Positions 10,334-18,662 of a stretch of DNA of 64,000 nucleotides are shown here, in pieces (position 1 is the first letter of the stretch; each line of letters starts with the position of its first letter). The translations under genes and the position numbers were made by a program. Origin of the DNA: Sycon ciliatum (taxonomy: Eukaryota; Porifera; Calcarea; Leucosolenida; Sycettidae); assembly GCF_964019385.1 (NCBI RefSeq), contig NC_088645.1:28799294-28863293 (forward strand). Direction: 5' to 3'. Under the pieces are notes generated by a model that worked only from the letters and a program-made list of their open reading frames with translations, did no database searches and was not told the origin of the DNA.

Positions 10334-10377
10334 GATTGCCTGATGAGTCCAGCGGGGACGAAACGTACGTCGCAATC
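10334..10377 (+). ncRNA. Hammerhead ribozyme (type I)
   Basis: Helix I GATTGC 10334-10339 pairs GCAATC 10372-10377; core CTGATGA 10340-10346; helix II GTCC 10347-10350 with GGAC 10356-10359; core GAAA 10360-10363; palindromic CGTACG 10364-10369; cleavage NUH with C at 10371. All conserved core bases are present. The helix III segment is too short for a stable monomer but self-complementary, which is the signature of dimeric hammerheads in retrozymes and Penelope-like elements. Confidence 0.95.
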
Positions 10378-10650
10378 GAGCTATGTCGTTGCTGTGTCAT
10401 CTGCTATGTGCCATGCACTACTTGATGTACCAGCCTGCTATGCCGGATACCGCCAACCATGCATCGACCAGGCGCCAGGCGCGAACTGATGGTGGTGGTG
10501 GTGAGAAAGAGAGCTCTGTGCCAGAACTTTGCAGCCTAGAGAGCGTGTGTGGGCAGGCGTGTGTTTACCGCCATATTGCCAGGTGTGTCTTTACCACCAT
10601 ATTTATCAACCATAAGTACAGCTGCAGTGGTGTCTTCAAATTCATTCTCC

Positions 10651-10663
10651 GGAATATCTCCTG
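10651..10663. repeat. Retrozyme target-site duplication, right copy
   Basis: GGAATATCTCCTG, identical to 9792-9804. Confidence 0.93.
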
Positions 10664-11106
10664 GTAAACTTATCATTGAACAACCAGACAAGGTTTGTCC
10701 AGTGGAGGATCTCGATGATCAGGAAAATAAGGTGATATTTTTTGATGACATCAAGATTGACAAAAAGCACATGACAAAAGTGATGGAATACTTCAGTCTT
10801 TCTCGGAACAAGAAATGTAACTGTATATATCTTTGTCAATCATACTATGATGTACCGAAATATATCCGGAGGAATACCAAGTGCTTCCTCCTGTACAAGG
10901 GCTTAGACAACAGAGATGTCCAATGTCTAGCACATGATCACTCCAAAAATCTTAAGAAAACCGAGTTTGCGGAGGCCTATGAAATGGCAACAGAGAAACC
11001 ACATTCATTTTTCATGCTTGATAAAACAGCAACATATCAGCCAGAGATGTACCGATGTGGATTCGATAGGTTCTTTGAGAAGTGATAAGAAAAAAAAGGT
11101 ATTGGT

Positions 11107-12192
11107 TAGGGCCGAAACGATTGCCCATTTTGCCTTAACGATTAACCAATAACACTAACGATCGATTTATTGGTTTTACCGATTTTCCGAACAAGTTTTA
11201 TACGTGTCATGTTGGACATCAGTATACAGCAAAAACAATTAAATTTGTTCAACTATATACAGGTACGTATGGGTGAAAGATCCACACAGGCCCCAAAAAG
11301 ACCAAAATGAAATTTGCAACGTGATATGAGCAGTGTTCCTCTGCCATTAAACATCAACGATCAGTCGTCTGTCATCTACAATGGAGAAGGGTCGACTGGA
11401 ATCGACAATCCAGTCGATGATCGACTCCGTCAACATGCCTGAGCGCCTGCTGTCGCACGTTTGCAAGTTATCTGTGCCGAAGAACGACATGACGGGCTTC
11501 ATTCCAGCACTGCTCGTCGCATTGTCACTGCGCTCAACATTGCTGGTAGTCGCCGTTGTTGTCGACTGGGTTGCTAATCCTTTCCCTACCGCAGCGGCGT
11601 ACTGGTCTTTATGAGCAGAAATCAGGTTCTGGAACAAGTTGGTTGTGCCGCTTTGACGGACGAACTCGCGGCTGCATGAACTGCATCTCGCTACGCTATC
11701 AGCTTCCTCGAAATATGCCCACGCTGGCGATCTCTTGGTCAGACTAACTTTCGCTTTTCCAGGCGGCAGCATTGTCACTGCTCTCCTCGCCAAAAAAATC
11801 GAAACTAACTAAGTTTTTGACAAGAACTGAACAAATTAGAAGGACGGCAGCCACACTCACAGTTTCGCTACAACCTAACAGTAATGAAACTTTCCGGTTG
11901 TTACATTTTCCGGCTACGCTGACTAGTGCAATGAATGTAGTGACTTGTACGACTACCCAAAAAGGATCAAGCTCGCAATGATTGTACGGACCTACGGCTT
12001 CATGCACGTCTACTTCGACGTTCATGTACTTGTGCGCATGACGCGCGTGCATGATGCCATGCATGGTCTGCATGCACTGACGTCATGACCGGTCTCGCAC
12101 TGTACAGTCATAATCGTTATCGATCATAACGATTATCGATTTCATCCATAACGAGTGATATACGAGTAATCGGTATAATCGTTTCGGCCCTA
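11107..12192 (-). mobile_element. Non-autonomous hAT element
   Basis: Inverted ends TAGGGCCGAAACGATT (11107) and AATCGTTTCGGCCCTA (to 12192) are flanked by the 8-bp duplication GTATTGGT (11099-11106 and 12193-12200), the TSD length of hAT transposases. Subterminal A/T-rich copies of CGAT motifs occur at both ends. Only an N-terminal transposase fragment remains. It landed immediately upstream of the Maverick gene starting at 12209, so it separates that gene from the end of the ATPase gene. Confidence 0.93.
11347..11793 (-). pseudogene. hAT transposase N-terminal fragment with BED zinc finger
   Basis: About 148 codons. SPAWAYFEE followed by CSSCSREF and a spaced histidine region (SAHKDQY) fits a BED-type zinc finger (residues about 23-65). 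A later stretch ending RRSGMLTESIIDWIVDSSRP fits the start of the hAT catalytic core, where the family usually reads 'D...PFS(V/I)V'. The rest of the ~600-residue transposase, including the DDE residues and the C-terminal dimerisation domain, is missing. Defective; the element must depend on a transposase supplied elsewhere. Confidence 0.75.
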
Positions 12193-12199
12193 GTATTGG

Positions 12200-12208
12200 T
12201 AGATAAGC
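12200..12208 (+). promoter_or_regulatory. TAGATAAGC start-proximal motif
   Basis: Directly abuts the ATG at 12209. Its first base is also the last base of the hAT TSD, so the hAT inserted exactly at the motif's edge. Confidence 0.45.
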
Positions 12209-13244
12209 ATGCCACGTTTTACACAAGTAGAAAATCCTGAACATAGGAAGGAGGTCATTGACACCTTTCTCAAAAATCGAGAAATTCTCAAGCAACGTCA
12301 ACTGGAAAAAAAGGATCGGCAAGCAACAGCAGGAGGAGTTTGTAGAAGAGTTCCAAAAACCTGTTGTTAAAAATTTAACAAAACAAAGTGAGGAATACGA
12401 TAAACGGCAGGATGCGCTCCTTGGACAACTTCAGACTAACCAAGCAGCAATCACATCAGCCCTCCATCAAATTCCATCCGTGGTGGGTTCATTCATCAAA
12501 CCCATCCGAAGTAGCACTCCAGAACCGGGTGGTGAAACTTCTCGGATCAGAGAAACTAATATCTCATTCAACCAGAGTGATATTGACCTCATCAATAAGT
12601 ATAAGGGGGGTAATCATCCAATATCATCAGCAGGAGAGATCAAAGAAGGTGAGGACTTGAAAGAAATGAAGAATATTCTTGGAAGAATAAGAGGGGCACA
12701 ACTGCGCCCTAGTTCAGCAAGTAATAAAGATGGAAACAATAAACTTGTGATAGATTCCATAGACAAGGTGAGGGGATGGATAGACTTCATGATCAGTGCT
12801 AACGGTAGTAGAGTGAAACCAGTACAAGATCAGAAAGCAGATCGAGCAACTCAATCATCACCACAGTCCACTAAGAAAAAGAGAAGAAACAAAAAGAAAG
12901 GTATCAATCCAAAAAGTCCAGAATACCCAACTCCAGAAGCATATTTCCGAGGGTTTAGTGATAGAGACAGCTCTCCGGAAGATGAAGAATCATATGCCTT
13001 TGGGTTTCCTGTATCGGACGGAGTCTTCCACACACGCTATGAACCCTTGAAAGGTAGTGGAATCAGATTTTACAAATCACATGATGAGTTAGTGAAACTA
13101 CTGAGTTTACTTTGCGCTTCCCGAGAAGCAGGAAATACATCAAAGAAAGTCATTAATGAACTAGTTGAGATCTTGGACCGTTTGTTGAATGATAAAGTGA
13201 TAAAAAAGAGTGAATACAAGAAGATATATAAATCTTATGTATAG
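12209..13244 (+). pseudogene. Maverick hypothetical protein (coiled/charged, unknown), frameshifted
   Basis: Translation most plausibly begins at the ATG at 12209 (MPRFTQVENPEHRKEV...), which follows the TAGATAAGC motif. After about 33 codons a 7-A run (12306-12312) puts the remaining long frame (to 13244) one base out. The body is charged and helical (QQQEEFVEEFQKPV..., coiled-coil-like), with a Lys-rich basic patch (KKKRRNKKK) at roughly three fifths of its length and a conserved-looking C-terminal block (GIRFYKSHDELVKLL...EILDRLL). It stops at a TAG that lies inside the motif of the next gene, so the genes nearly abut. No function assigned; a capsid-associated or DNA-binding role is only a guess from position. 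Confidence 0.6.
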
Positions 13245-13252
13245 ATAGAACC
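13240..13252 (+). promoter_or_regulatory. TATAGATAGAACC start-proximal motif
   Basis: Abuts the ATG of the penton-like gene at 13253 and overlaps the TAG stop of the upstream gene. Confidence 0.5.
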
Positions 13253-13969
13253 ATGGAAACCATTCTATTTGTTGACAGTCACAGTTCACAAATCACAGGG
13301 ACAAGTCAAAACTTCCAAGCATCTTTCAGCCCTCCATTACTACTTGATGAAAAGAAGACCTATGAAATTGCTCTGATCAATTCTACCATCTCGTATAGTT
13401 GGTTCAACATCAACATCACAAACAACCAAATTCGGATTTTTGATGGGAAAGCCTGGAAAACTCATGTCATTCCAAGAGGTGCTTACAATTTGACTGACAT
13501 CAATCGATATATCCAGAGAAAAATCGAAAATGAGGACGGGATAACGATTGAGCCAAACTTCAACACTCTACACAGTGAAATTTACCTCAAACATGGATAC
13601 AAGGTTGACTTTGACATCCCATCATCACTTGCTCCTGTACTCGGATTTTCAAATAAACTGGTTGATACAACTTCTACATCTGACTTCATTGTGAATATCA
13701 CTGACACTCACAACATCCTCATTCACTGTAGTTTGGTAAGTGAGGCATACCTCAATGGTAGAACTGGTGATGTCATTTACTCATTTTCACCGGATAAACC
13801 TCCTGGATTCCAACTCAACATCCAACCGAATGAGAAGACGTTTTTACCATTGACGAAAACTGACAGAATATCAGATGTAATAATGAGGATAACTGATCAA
13901 GATGGAAAGGAACTGAACCTCAACAGTGAAAGAACCACGTTCAGTCTTCATCTCCGGGAAAGAAAATAA
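13253..13969 (+). CDS. Minor capsid (penton-like) protein
   Basis: 238 intact codons. The N-terminus (LFVDSHSSQITGTSQNFQ... then F..PPLLLDEKKTYEIALIN) follows the conserved opening of Maverick/adintovirus penton proteins, a single-jelly-roll fold that occupies the five-fold capsid vertices. Beta-strand-rich throughout, with a middle block (RGAYNLTDINRYIQRKI) and a C-terminal segment ending FSLHLRER. It lies between two structural genes and two genes upstream of the major capsid gene, the usual neighbourhood. Start chosen at the ATG following the TAGATAG motif. Assigned by family resemblance of the N-terminus, length and context. Confidence 0.85.
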   Translation: METILFVDSHSSQITGTSQNFQASFSPPLLLDEKKTYEIALINSTISYSWFNINITNNQIRIFDGKAWKTHVIPRGAYNLTDINRYIQRKIENEDGITIEPNFNTLHSEIYLKHGYKVDFDIPSSLAPVLGFSNKLVDTTSTSDFIVNITDTHNILIHCSLVSEAYLNGRTGDVIYSFSPDKPPGFQLNIQPNEKTFLPLTKTDRISDVIMRITDQDGKELNLNSERTTFSLHLRERK

Positions 13970-13972
13970 GAC

Positions 13973-13987
13973 TAGATAGATGACATC
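13973..13987 (+). promoter_or_regulatory. TAGATAGATGACATC start-proximal motif
   Basis: Lies between the penton-like stop and the ATG at 13988. Confidence 0.5.
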
Positions 13988-14440
13988 ATGTTCTTGAAAC
14001 GAAACCAGCTTACCAGACAGAAGGTTATCGGTGGAAGTCTTCTTGGGAATCTATACAACAAAGCCAAAGGTGTACTATACAACACCAGCAAAATCTTAGC
14101 ACCAAAGGTTAAATCCATAGGAAAAATGACAGCTCAGAAAGCTTTGGAGGCAGCAAAAGAGCAGATCACTCCAGACATGGTCTTTGATTTGGCAAAAGAT
14201 CTTGCTAAGGGTGACAGAAAAGCAGTAAAAATGAAAGTAAAGAAAGAGGCTAAGCAGCTTGCTACAACTATTGGTAAAGACAAAGCTATCAATCCACATG
14301 TTAGAGATACCATCAATCAATTATCAAACAACAAGGACATCAAACGAGTTTTGTTGGATAAGAGTAAAGAGCTTCTCCAAGATAATCAGAGAGCTATCCT
14401 ATCAAACATCATTGCTGGTTCAGGAATGAAGAGGTTGTAG
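13988..14440 (+). CDS. Basic core-like / capsid-associated protein
   Basis: 150 codons, Lys-rich (about a fifth of residues basic), helical with few prolines. The N-terminal block QKVIGGSLLGNLYNKAK contains a VIGGS sequence resembling the (M/I/L)xGG-x sites cut by adenovirus-type proteases, and such a protease is encoded at 27759-28276. A glycine-containing C-terminus (AGSGMKRL) is also present. Positively charged, protease-processed proteins beside the penton and hexon genes are core or membrane-lytic proteins in adenovirus-like viruses; which one this is cannot be told. Intact. Confidence 0.6.
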   Translation: MFLKRNQLTRQKVIGGSLLGNLYNKAKGVLYNTSKILAPKVKSIGKMTAQKALEAAKEQITPDMVFDLAKDLAKGDRKAVKMKVKKEAKQLATTIGKDKAINPHVRDTINQLSNNKDIKRVLLDKSKELLQDNQRAILSNIIAGSGMKRL

Positions 14441-14526
14441 AAAAAAAGAAAAAGAAAAAATATATAAAGAGTCGGCGTGGAGAAAGCAATTTTATTAGTG
14501 CAATAAGGAGTATAATCGAGGCAGAC

Positions 14527-15447
14527 ATGGCCAGACAACAACGAGTTCATGGAATTTTTTTTAGCTCAGTAGACAAACACGCTGTGCCGACAGCGCCGCC
14601 TGTTCCCGTGCCACCACCGGCCCCACCACCTGGGGTGCCGTGGGTGGCTGGGGCGGGGGTGGGTTTGCCATCATGGACCTGGCCACCACTTCTCGACCCA
14701 CTGCAAACGGCAGCGGAGCCTACTCTAGCACAACATCATCGTCCTGGAATGGAGGAGGGGCCACCGAGAGACACTGAACCTTCACCTCGGCAGTTGCCCT
14801 TGCCTCCGCCTGAGCCACCCCCTTTACCTTTGGTGACTACCGAGACGGTGGTCCCCCCGGTGCTGGGATCCACGGTGCCGACTGTGTCTGGACAGAGAGG
14901 GAGATCATCGACAAACCAAAATGAAACCAATATCCTCACCCATAGACCCAGAAGAAGCACAGCAAACTATTCACTTGAAATTTATGCACGGAATGGACTT
15001 GGCTCACGCAAAATGGACAGTGGAAATGGGTGTGCAGTAGCAGAGAACCCAGCAACGGTGACGCGGAGCAGCGGTCAAACGACTTGTGATGCTGGTGGAG
15101 ATGATGGAGCCATGTTGGAGGCTGATAAGGAGTGCAGTGAGACTGAGCATCAAACGGATGATGAGGACGTGACTGATGATGATGATGGTGGTGATGAGGA
15201 CGATGATGATGAAGATGAGAAGGAGGACGAGGATAAGGCGGAGGAGGTCGAAGGAAAGGAGCGGGATGAGATGGAAGAGAGCGACGTGAGCAAAAAGTCA
15301 GCTGTATTTTGTCACTTGTTATCACGTCCAGATTGTCTTGGTGTGTACGATGATTCTCACTTTTCTGTTTTGTGCCGTGCAAGTTATGTTAAGCAGTTGA
15401 AGGTTCTGGAAGCTGTATGTATTCGTGTGCATAATCCTGTTCTTTGA
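14527..15447 (+). CDS. Pro-rich then acidic ORF inside the 14467 element
   Basis: 306 codons opening MARQQRVHG within the inverted end. Residues ~20-110 are very proline-rich with PPAPPP-type runs; residues ~205-255 are an almost pure Asp/Glu tract; a short Cys-containing C-terminus (FCHLLSRPDCLGVYDD...) follows. No enzyme motif is visible. In LINE-3 the same leader gives only a five-codon ORF. It could be a gag-like ORF1, a captured host coding segment, or a chance frame; composition favours real coding in the acidic half. About 240 bp of AT-rich, non-coding DNA follows before the hammerhead-like motif. Confidence 0.4.
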   Translation: MARQQRVHGIFFSSVDKHAVPTAPPVPVPPPAPPPGVPWVAGAGVGLPSWTWPPLLDPLQTAAEPTLAQHHRPGMEEGPPRDTEPSPRQLPLPPPEPPPLPLVTTETVVPPVLGSTVPTVSGQRGRSSTNQNETNILTHRPRRSTANYSLEIYARNGLGSRKMDSGNGCAVAENPATVTRSSGQTTCDAGGDDGAMLEADKECSETEHQTDDEDVTDDDDGGDEDDDDEDEKEDEDKAEEVEGKERDEMEESDVSKKSAVFCHLLSRPDCLGVYDDSHFSVLCRASYVKQLKVLEAVCIRVHNPVL

Positions 15448-15689
15448 TAACAAAAGAAGCATGTAGTCGCGCTAAAGTTGTTCTCGTAGCTGGTTATCAG
15501 ATGTAAATGTTGTGTCATGTTGCACTGTATCACCTCTTGCTTTGTGGCTGCACTCAGGTATATACGTTAGCACTATGTTTTACACCTATTATGCAATGCT
15601 GTAGCACTTCCTTTGTTGTTCACACTTTTAATTAATTATGCTGTTATAAAATGTTCTATTGTTGTACACAGTACCCTCAGTTCCGATAC

Positions 15690-15729
15690 TATTCACTGAT
15701 GAGCGGAACACGAAAATCGATTTTGAATA
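15690..15729 (+). ncRNA. Degenerate hammerhead-ribozyme-like motif
   Basis: TATTCA (15690-15695) pairs TGAATA (15724-15729) as helix I; CTGATGA core at 15696-15702; helix II of only three positions (GCG/CAC around GAA, with one C-A mismatch); GAAA core at 15712-15715; palindromic ATCGAT at 15716-15721; cleavage triplet ending UU. Same layout as the retrozyme hammerheads, but the weak helix II and U at the cleavage position suggest low or lost activity. Confidence 0.5.
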
Positions 15730-15817
15730 ACATAAAAATCCTTAAAAAAATTCCATGAACTCGTTGTTGTCTGGCCATGTCTGCATCGATTATACTCCTT
15801 ATTGCACTAAAAAAATA

Positions 15818-15831
15818 TATAGGTAGAAACT
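15818..15831 (+). promoter_or_regulatory. TATAGGTAGAAACT start-proximal motif
   Basis: Abuts the ATG of the major capsid gene at 15832. Confidence 0.5.
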
Positions 15832-17254
15832 ATGGCCTCTTGCACAAGTCCACATTTCGATCTTTTCACAGACCCACCAAAGGATGAATCAACAACTGAG
15901 TATGAGTATATAGAATATCTACCCAGGAACAGCAATGACATGAATAAAGATCAGCATATCATAGAAACCAAGGATCTTGATGAGTACCTCCTTCCTCACA
16001 AAGCACTGCTTGAGGTTCGTGGACGTCTCGTCAAAGCAGCAGATGGTTCCAATTATGGTCCTGATGATGTCATCACTCTTTCCAACAACGGATGGTCACT
16101 CTTCAAGACTGTTGAGTATCAACTTGACACCAATATGGTAGAGAGAGTTGATAGTCATGTACCACAAGCTTCTACCATTTTCAATTTGGTCCAGTTTAGT
16201 GATGATTATGGGAGAAGTTCTGCTACCAACATGCTCTGGTACAAGGACACAGGAACTGGACAAGCATCTCCTAATGAGTTTAGGGATTCAGGTGCATTGT
16301 TACCAGTAAATCCTATCACAGACGTAACAGCACTTACTGGAAAAAAATTTCAGAGATAATTTTCAGACAGGAGCTCTAAAGAATCCTGCTTACAATACCG
16401 GATTCAGAGCCCGACAACTCATCACGACTGGAAATAAGGATACAACCATGTTGCTTCCTTTATCATCACTGTTGGGTTTTTGTAAAGATATTGATACGGT
16501 ATTCATGGGAGTCAAGCATACACTCAATCTTACCAGAGAATCATCAGCCAACTACATTCACAGAGCAAATGGTGTTGATCCAGGAAGGTTTGACATCAAA
16601 CATCTTTCTTTGTGGATACCAAAGGTGAGACCATCACTCCAACTAGCTAGTAAGATTGAAAGTAAGTTGGTTAAGTCCACCCTCCGAGATCTGTACTTCG
16701 AGCAAGTCCGGGTTTATAGAAATCAGTATGGATCAACGGAGACAAATCCATCCTGGAGAGTGACTACTCACAGCAATGAGGAACTCCCAACTCATATCTT
16801 CTTTGCCATCCAAGCAGCCAATCGAAGTGGGAATGAAGAACAGAACAACCAGGTTTTCGATAATGCTGACCTCAGAAGCTTGTCTGTGTACATCAACAGC
16901 GATAGATTCCCAGAACGTGATTTGGAAATGAATTTCAGTCCAGCTACTCGGAATTATACAAGAGCATACATGCTTTTCCAAGAAGCCATCCAAAAATATG
17001 CTGACACAGACAGTGGAAGTCAGGTAAGTGTGGAGGATTTTGCCTCTTTATACACCATCATTCATGTAGATGTGAGTAAGCATAAGGAGAAGCTGAGGAA
17101 CAGCTCTGCTGATATCGAACCTCGATGGAGACTTGGAAAACCGTTTGAGTTTCCCACTGGTACAGCTGCTTCTTACCAAACCATCTGTTTGATTCTCTCC
17201 GAACGTCATCTCAAACTCAATGGTATGAATGGCAAAATGAGTGTTGTGGTGTAA
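15832..17254 (+). pseudogene. Major capsid protein (double jelly roll), one frameshift
   Basis: Frame 1 (15832-16359, 175 codons) and frame 2 (about 16350-17254) together give roughly 470 residues, the usual Maverick hexon-like length. The N-terminal part contains the family-like LLEVRGRLVKAADGSNY, SLFKTVEYQLD and the NLVQFSDDYGRSSATN region; the second part contains ARQLITTGNKDTTMLLPLS, DLYFEQVRVYR and TIIHVDVSKHKEKL. These are landmarks of the double-jelly-roll capsomer that forms the capsid faces. The break lies on a 7-A run (16341-16347). Gene context between penton and protease supports the call. Assigned by resemblance, not by search. Confidence 0.87.
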
Positions 17255-17269
17255 GAAAAAAGATAAAAG

Positions 17270-17281
17270 TAGATAGGAACC
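17270..17281 (+). promoter_or_regulatory. TAGATAGGAACC start-proximal motif
   Basis: Abuts the ATG at 17282. Confidence 0.5.
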
Positions 17282-17599
17282 ATGAATGAGTTGGAAAAGG
17301 ACATTGAGATTTTATTAACAAAGGAACTAACACAGAAGAAAGGTGGTAGTATCGGTTCTGTGATCGGAAGATTGGTTGGGAAGATATCTCCACTTGTGAT
17401 CAAGCATGCTCCCAACATCCTTGGTACACTTGGACTGGCTGGTATTTCTGGTGCTATTTCTGGAAGCACACACAGAGCCACAGCTGGTCGGGGAATCGGT
17501 CAGTATGTGGAATATGGATTGATGCTAACTCCAAACCAAAAGAAGAAACTTGGTAGTGCTCAGGATGGAATCACACTCCGGTTAACAAAAGATCAGTTA
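17282..17599 (+). pseudogene. Maverick hydrophobic/glycine-rich structural-like protein, N-terminal part
   Basis: MNELEKDIEILLTKEL is followed by a Gly/Ala hydrophobic stretch (LGTLGLAGISGAISG) and a basic Gly segment. The frame runs into LRLTKDQL, where the Ngaro element begins at 17600. The remainder of the gene is at 27514-27762 in the same frame. Similar small hydrophobic proteins sit between capsid and protease genes in other Mavericks; function unknown, possibly a membrane-active or core component. Confidence 0.65.
17557..17599 (+). repeat. 78-bp in-frame duplication, copy 1 (left part)
   Basis: TGCTCAGGATGGAATCACAC at 17557 begins a 78-bp unit whose remaining 35 bp lie after the Ngaro insertion (27514-27548). 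A complete uninterrupted copy follows at 27549-27626. Confidence 0.9.
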
Positions 17600-17875
17600 G
17601 CACCATATCCCTCACACACTCATACTCAGCCCAAGGCAACAAGGAATTGTTTTGGAGATAGTGTGCTGCTTCGAGTAACTGGTCTTGTAATGCAAAAGCT
17701 CGAAGAGCTGGAAAGCAATGCCAGGCCACTGGCAGCAACTGGCTCGCGAGGAGCCGCAATAAACCCACATTGTGCCACAATGGGGTTGCAAGGCAAAGCC
17801 AATGCAATTGGCAACAACTGGCTCGTGAAGAGCCGCAACTAGCGAAGCAAGTGACCAGTTAGGAGCGATAGAGCT
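17600..17875 (-). repeat. Ngaro split direct repeat B2
   Basis: 276 bp, essentially identical to B1 at 18269-18544; starts GCACCATATCCCTCACACAC on plus. Confidence 0.92.
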
Positions 17876-17927
17876 AAATGTTCCATAGTACCATTAGCAA
17901 GATGATAAAATGGGAGGGATGGAGGGT

Positions 17928-18268
17928 GAAAATTTGGTGCTGGCACAAGCTAAAAGTCACCACTAATTAGACTAGTCTTTGAAGTGAAGCCAACAGCAAG
18001 AAAGAAAGAGAAAGTTCAAAGGAAGCAGTTGTACGACGTCAGGCTAAGCGCGCCCGAATCCATGCGCTGGCAGTGTACTAGTGTGAGTGCAGTGAGCAAA
18101 AGTTCAAAGGAAGCAGTTGTGTGACGTCAGGCCAAGCGTGCCCGAATCTATGCGCTGGCAGTGTGAGTGCAGTGCACAATGCACCGATGCAGCGGTGCGC
18201 GGCAGATGCAAACATGGCAGTGTGATCGGTGGATGCTAACACACACTAACTACATTACTGCGACATTA
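17928..18268 (-). repeat. Ngaro split direct repeat A2
   Basis: 341 bp, essentially identical to A1 at 27173-27513. Contains an internal diverged ~95-bp tandem (around GTTCAAAGGAAGCAGTTGT). Directly adjoins B1 at the TTA junction. Confidence 0.92.
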
Positions 18269-18544
18269 GCACCATATCCCTCACACACTCATACTCAGCC
18301 CAAGGCAACAAGGAATTGTTTTGGAGATAGTGTGCTGCTTCGAGTAACTGGTCTTGTAATGCAAAAGCTCGAAGAGCTGGAAAGCAATGCCAGGCCACTG
18401 GCAGCAACTGGCTCGCGAGGAGCCGCAATAAACCCACATTGTGCCACAATGGGGTTGCAAGGCAAAGCCAATGCAATTGGCAACAACTGGCTCGTGAAGA
18501 GCCGCAACTAGCGAAGCAAGTGACCAGTTAGGAGCGATAGAGCT
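18269..18544 (-). repeat. Ngaro split direct repeat B1
   Basis: 276 bp copy of B, between the recombinase ORF and A2. The B1/A2 joint reproduces the ends of the element joined head to tail, the substrate form expected for a circular intermediate. Confidence 0.92.
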
Positions 18545-18662
18545 CCACAAAGCAGCAACACTATCCCCGAACAACCCCCCGCCCAGCATTAAGAAATTAT
18601 CGAGCAGTGACATTCCTATGCTAGGACTTCAGGGATGGAACATAAACTGTCCGTGCAAAGAA

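Larger units (their letters stand above)
9805..10650 (+). mobile_element. Hammerhead-ribozyme retrozyme (non-autonomous), 352-nt unit with 5' inversion
   Basis: The insert has no meaningful ORF. The right part (10108-10650) is 1.5 copies of a 352-bp unit in plus orientation (10109 and 10461 both start GCATCGACCAGG). The left part (9805-10107) is about 303 bp of the same unit inverted. Each full unit holds one hammerhead ribozyme, so tandem transcripts would self-cleave to 352-nt monomers that can circularise. This architecture, absence of poly(A) and a 13-bp TSD match animal retrozymes, thought to be mobilised by Penelope-like or other retroelement machinery. The inverted 5' segment is what twin priming during target-primed reverse transcription leaves. 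Confidence 0.88.
9573..11085 (+). pseudogene. FtsK/HerA-family packaging ATPase, split by a retrozyme
   Basis: N-terminal part 9573-9804 has Walker A GQTGCGKT (residues 29-36) shortly after the start; the C-terminal part 10651-11085 has Walker B KVIFFDDI (about 10730-10753), then LCQSYYDVPKYIRRNT, the arginine/sensor region typical of A32-like ATPases. These pump genomes into capsids in adenovirus-like and Maverick lineages. The reading frame is preserved across the insertion once the 846-bp element and one 13-bp duplication are discounted, so this gene was intact until the retrozyme arrived. TATAGGTATAAACC precedes the ATG. Stop TGA at 11083. Confidence 0.9.
14467..15809 (+). mobile_element. 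Unclassified insertion with ~65-bp inverted ends
   Basis: The ends share about 65 bp in inverted orientation, from TTAGTGCAATAAGGAGTATA at about 14491 (plus) and ending near 15809 (minus). The left end carries a further ~30 bp (AAGAGTCGGCGTGGAG...) lost on the right. Twelve-bp AT-rich direct repeats (AAAAAATATATA, 14455-14466 and 15810-15821) flank it and look like a TSD. The same ~80-bp leader opens LINE-3 at 56883. It carries one ORF and a degenerate hammerhead just before the right end. Class is unclear: foldback retroelement with two 5' ends, or a composite. Confidence 0.6.

Noticed and set aside
9983..10667. Overlapping open frames across the retrozyme
   Set aside because: They are read through ribozyme and repeated non-coding units and exist in both orientations because of the inverted copy.
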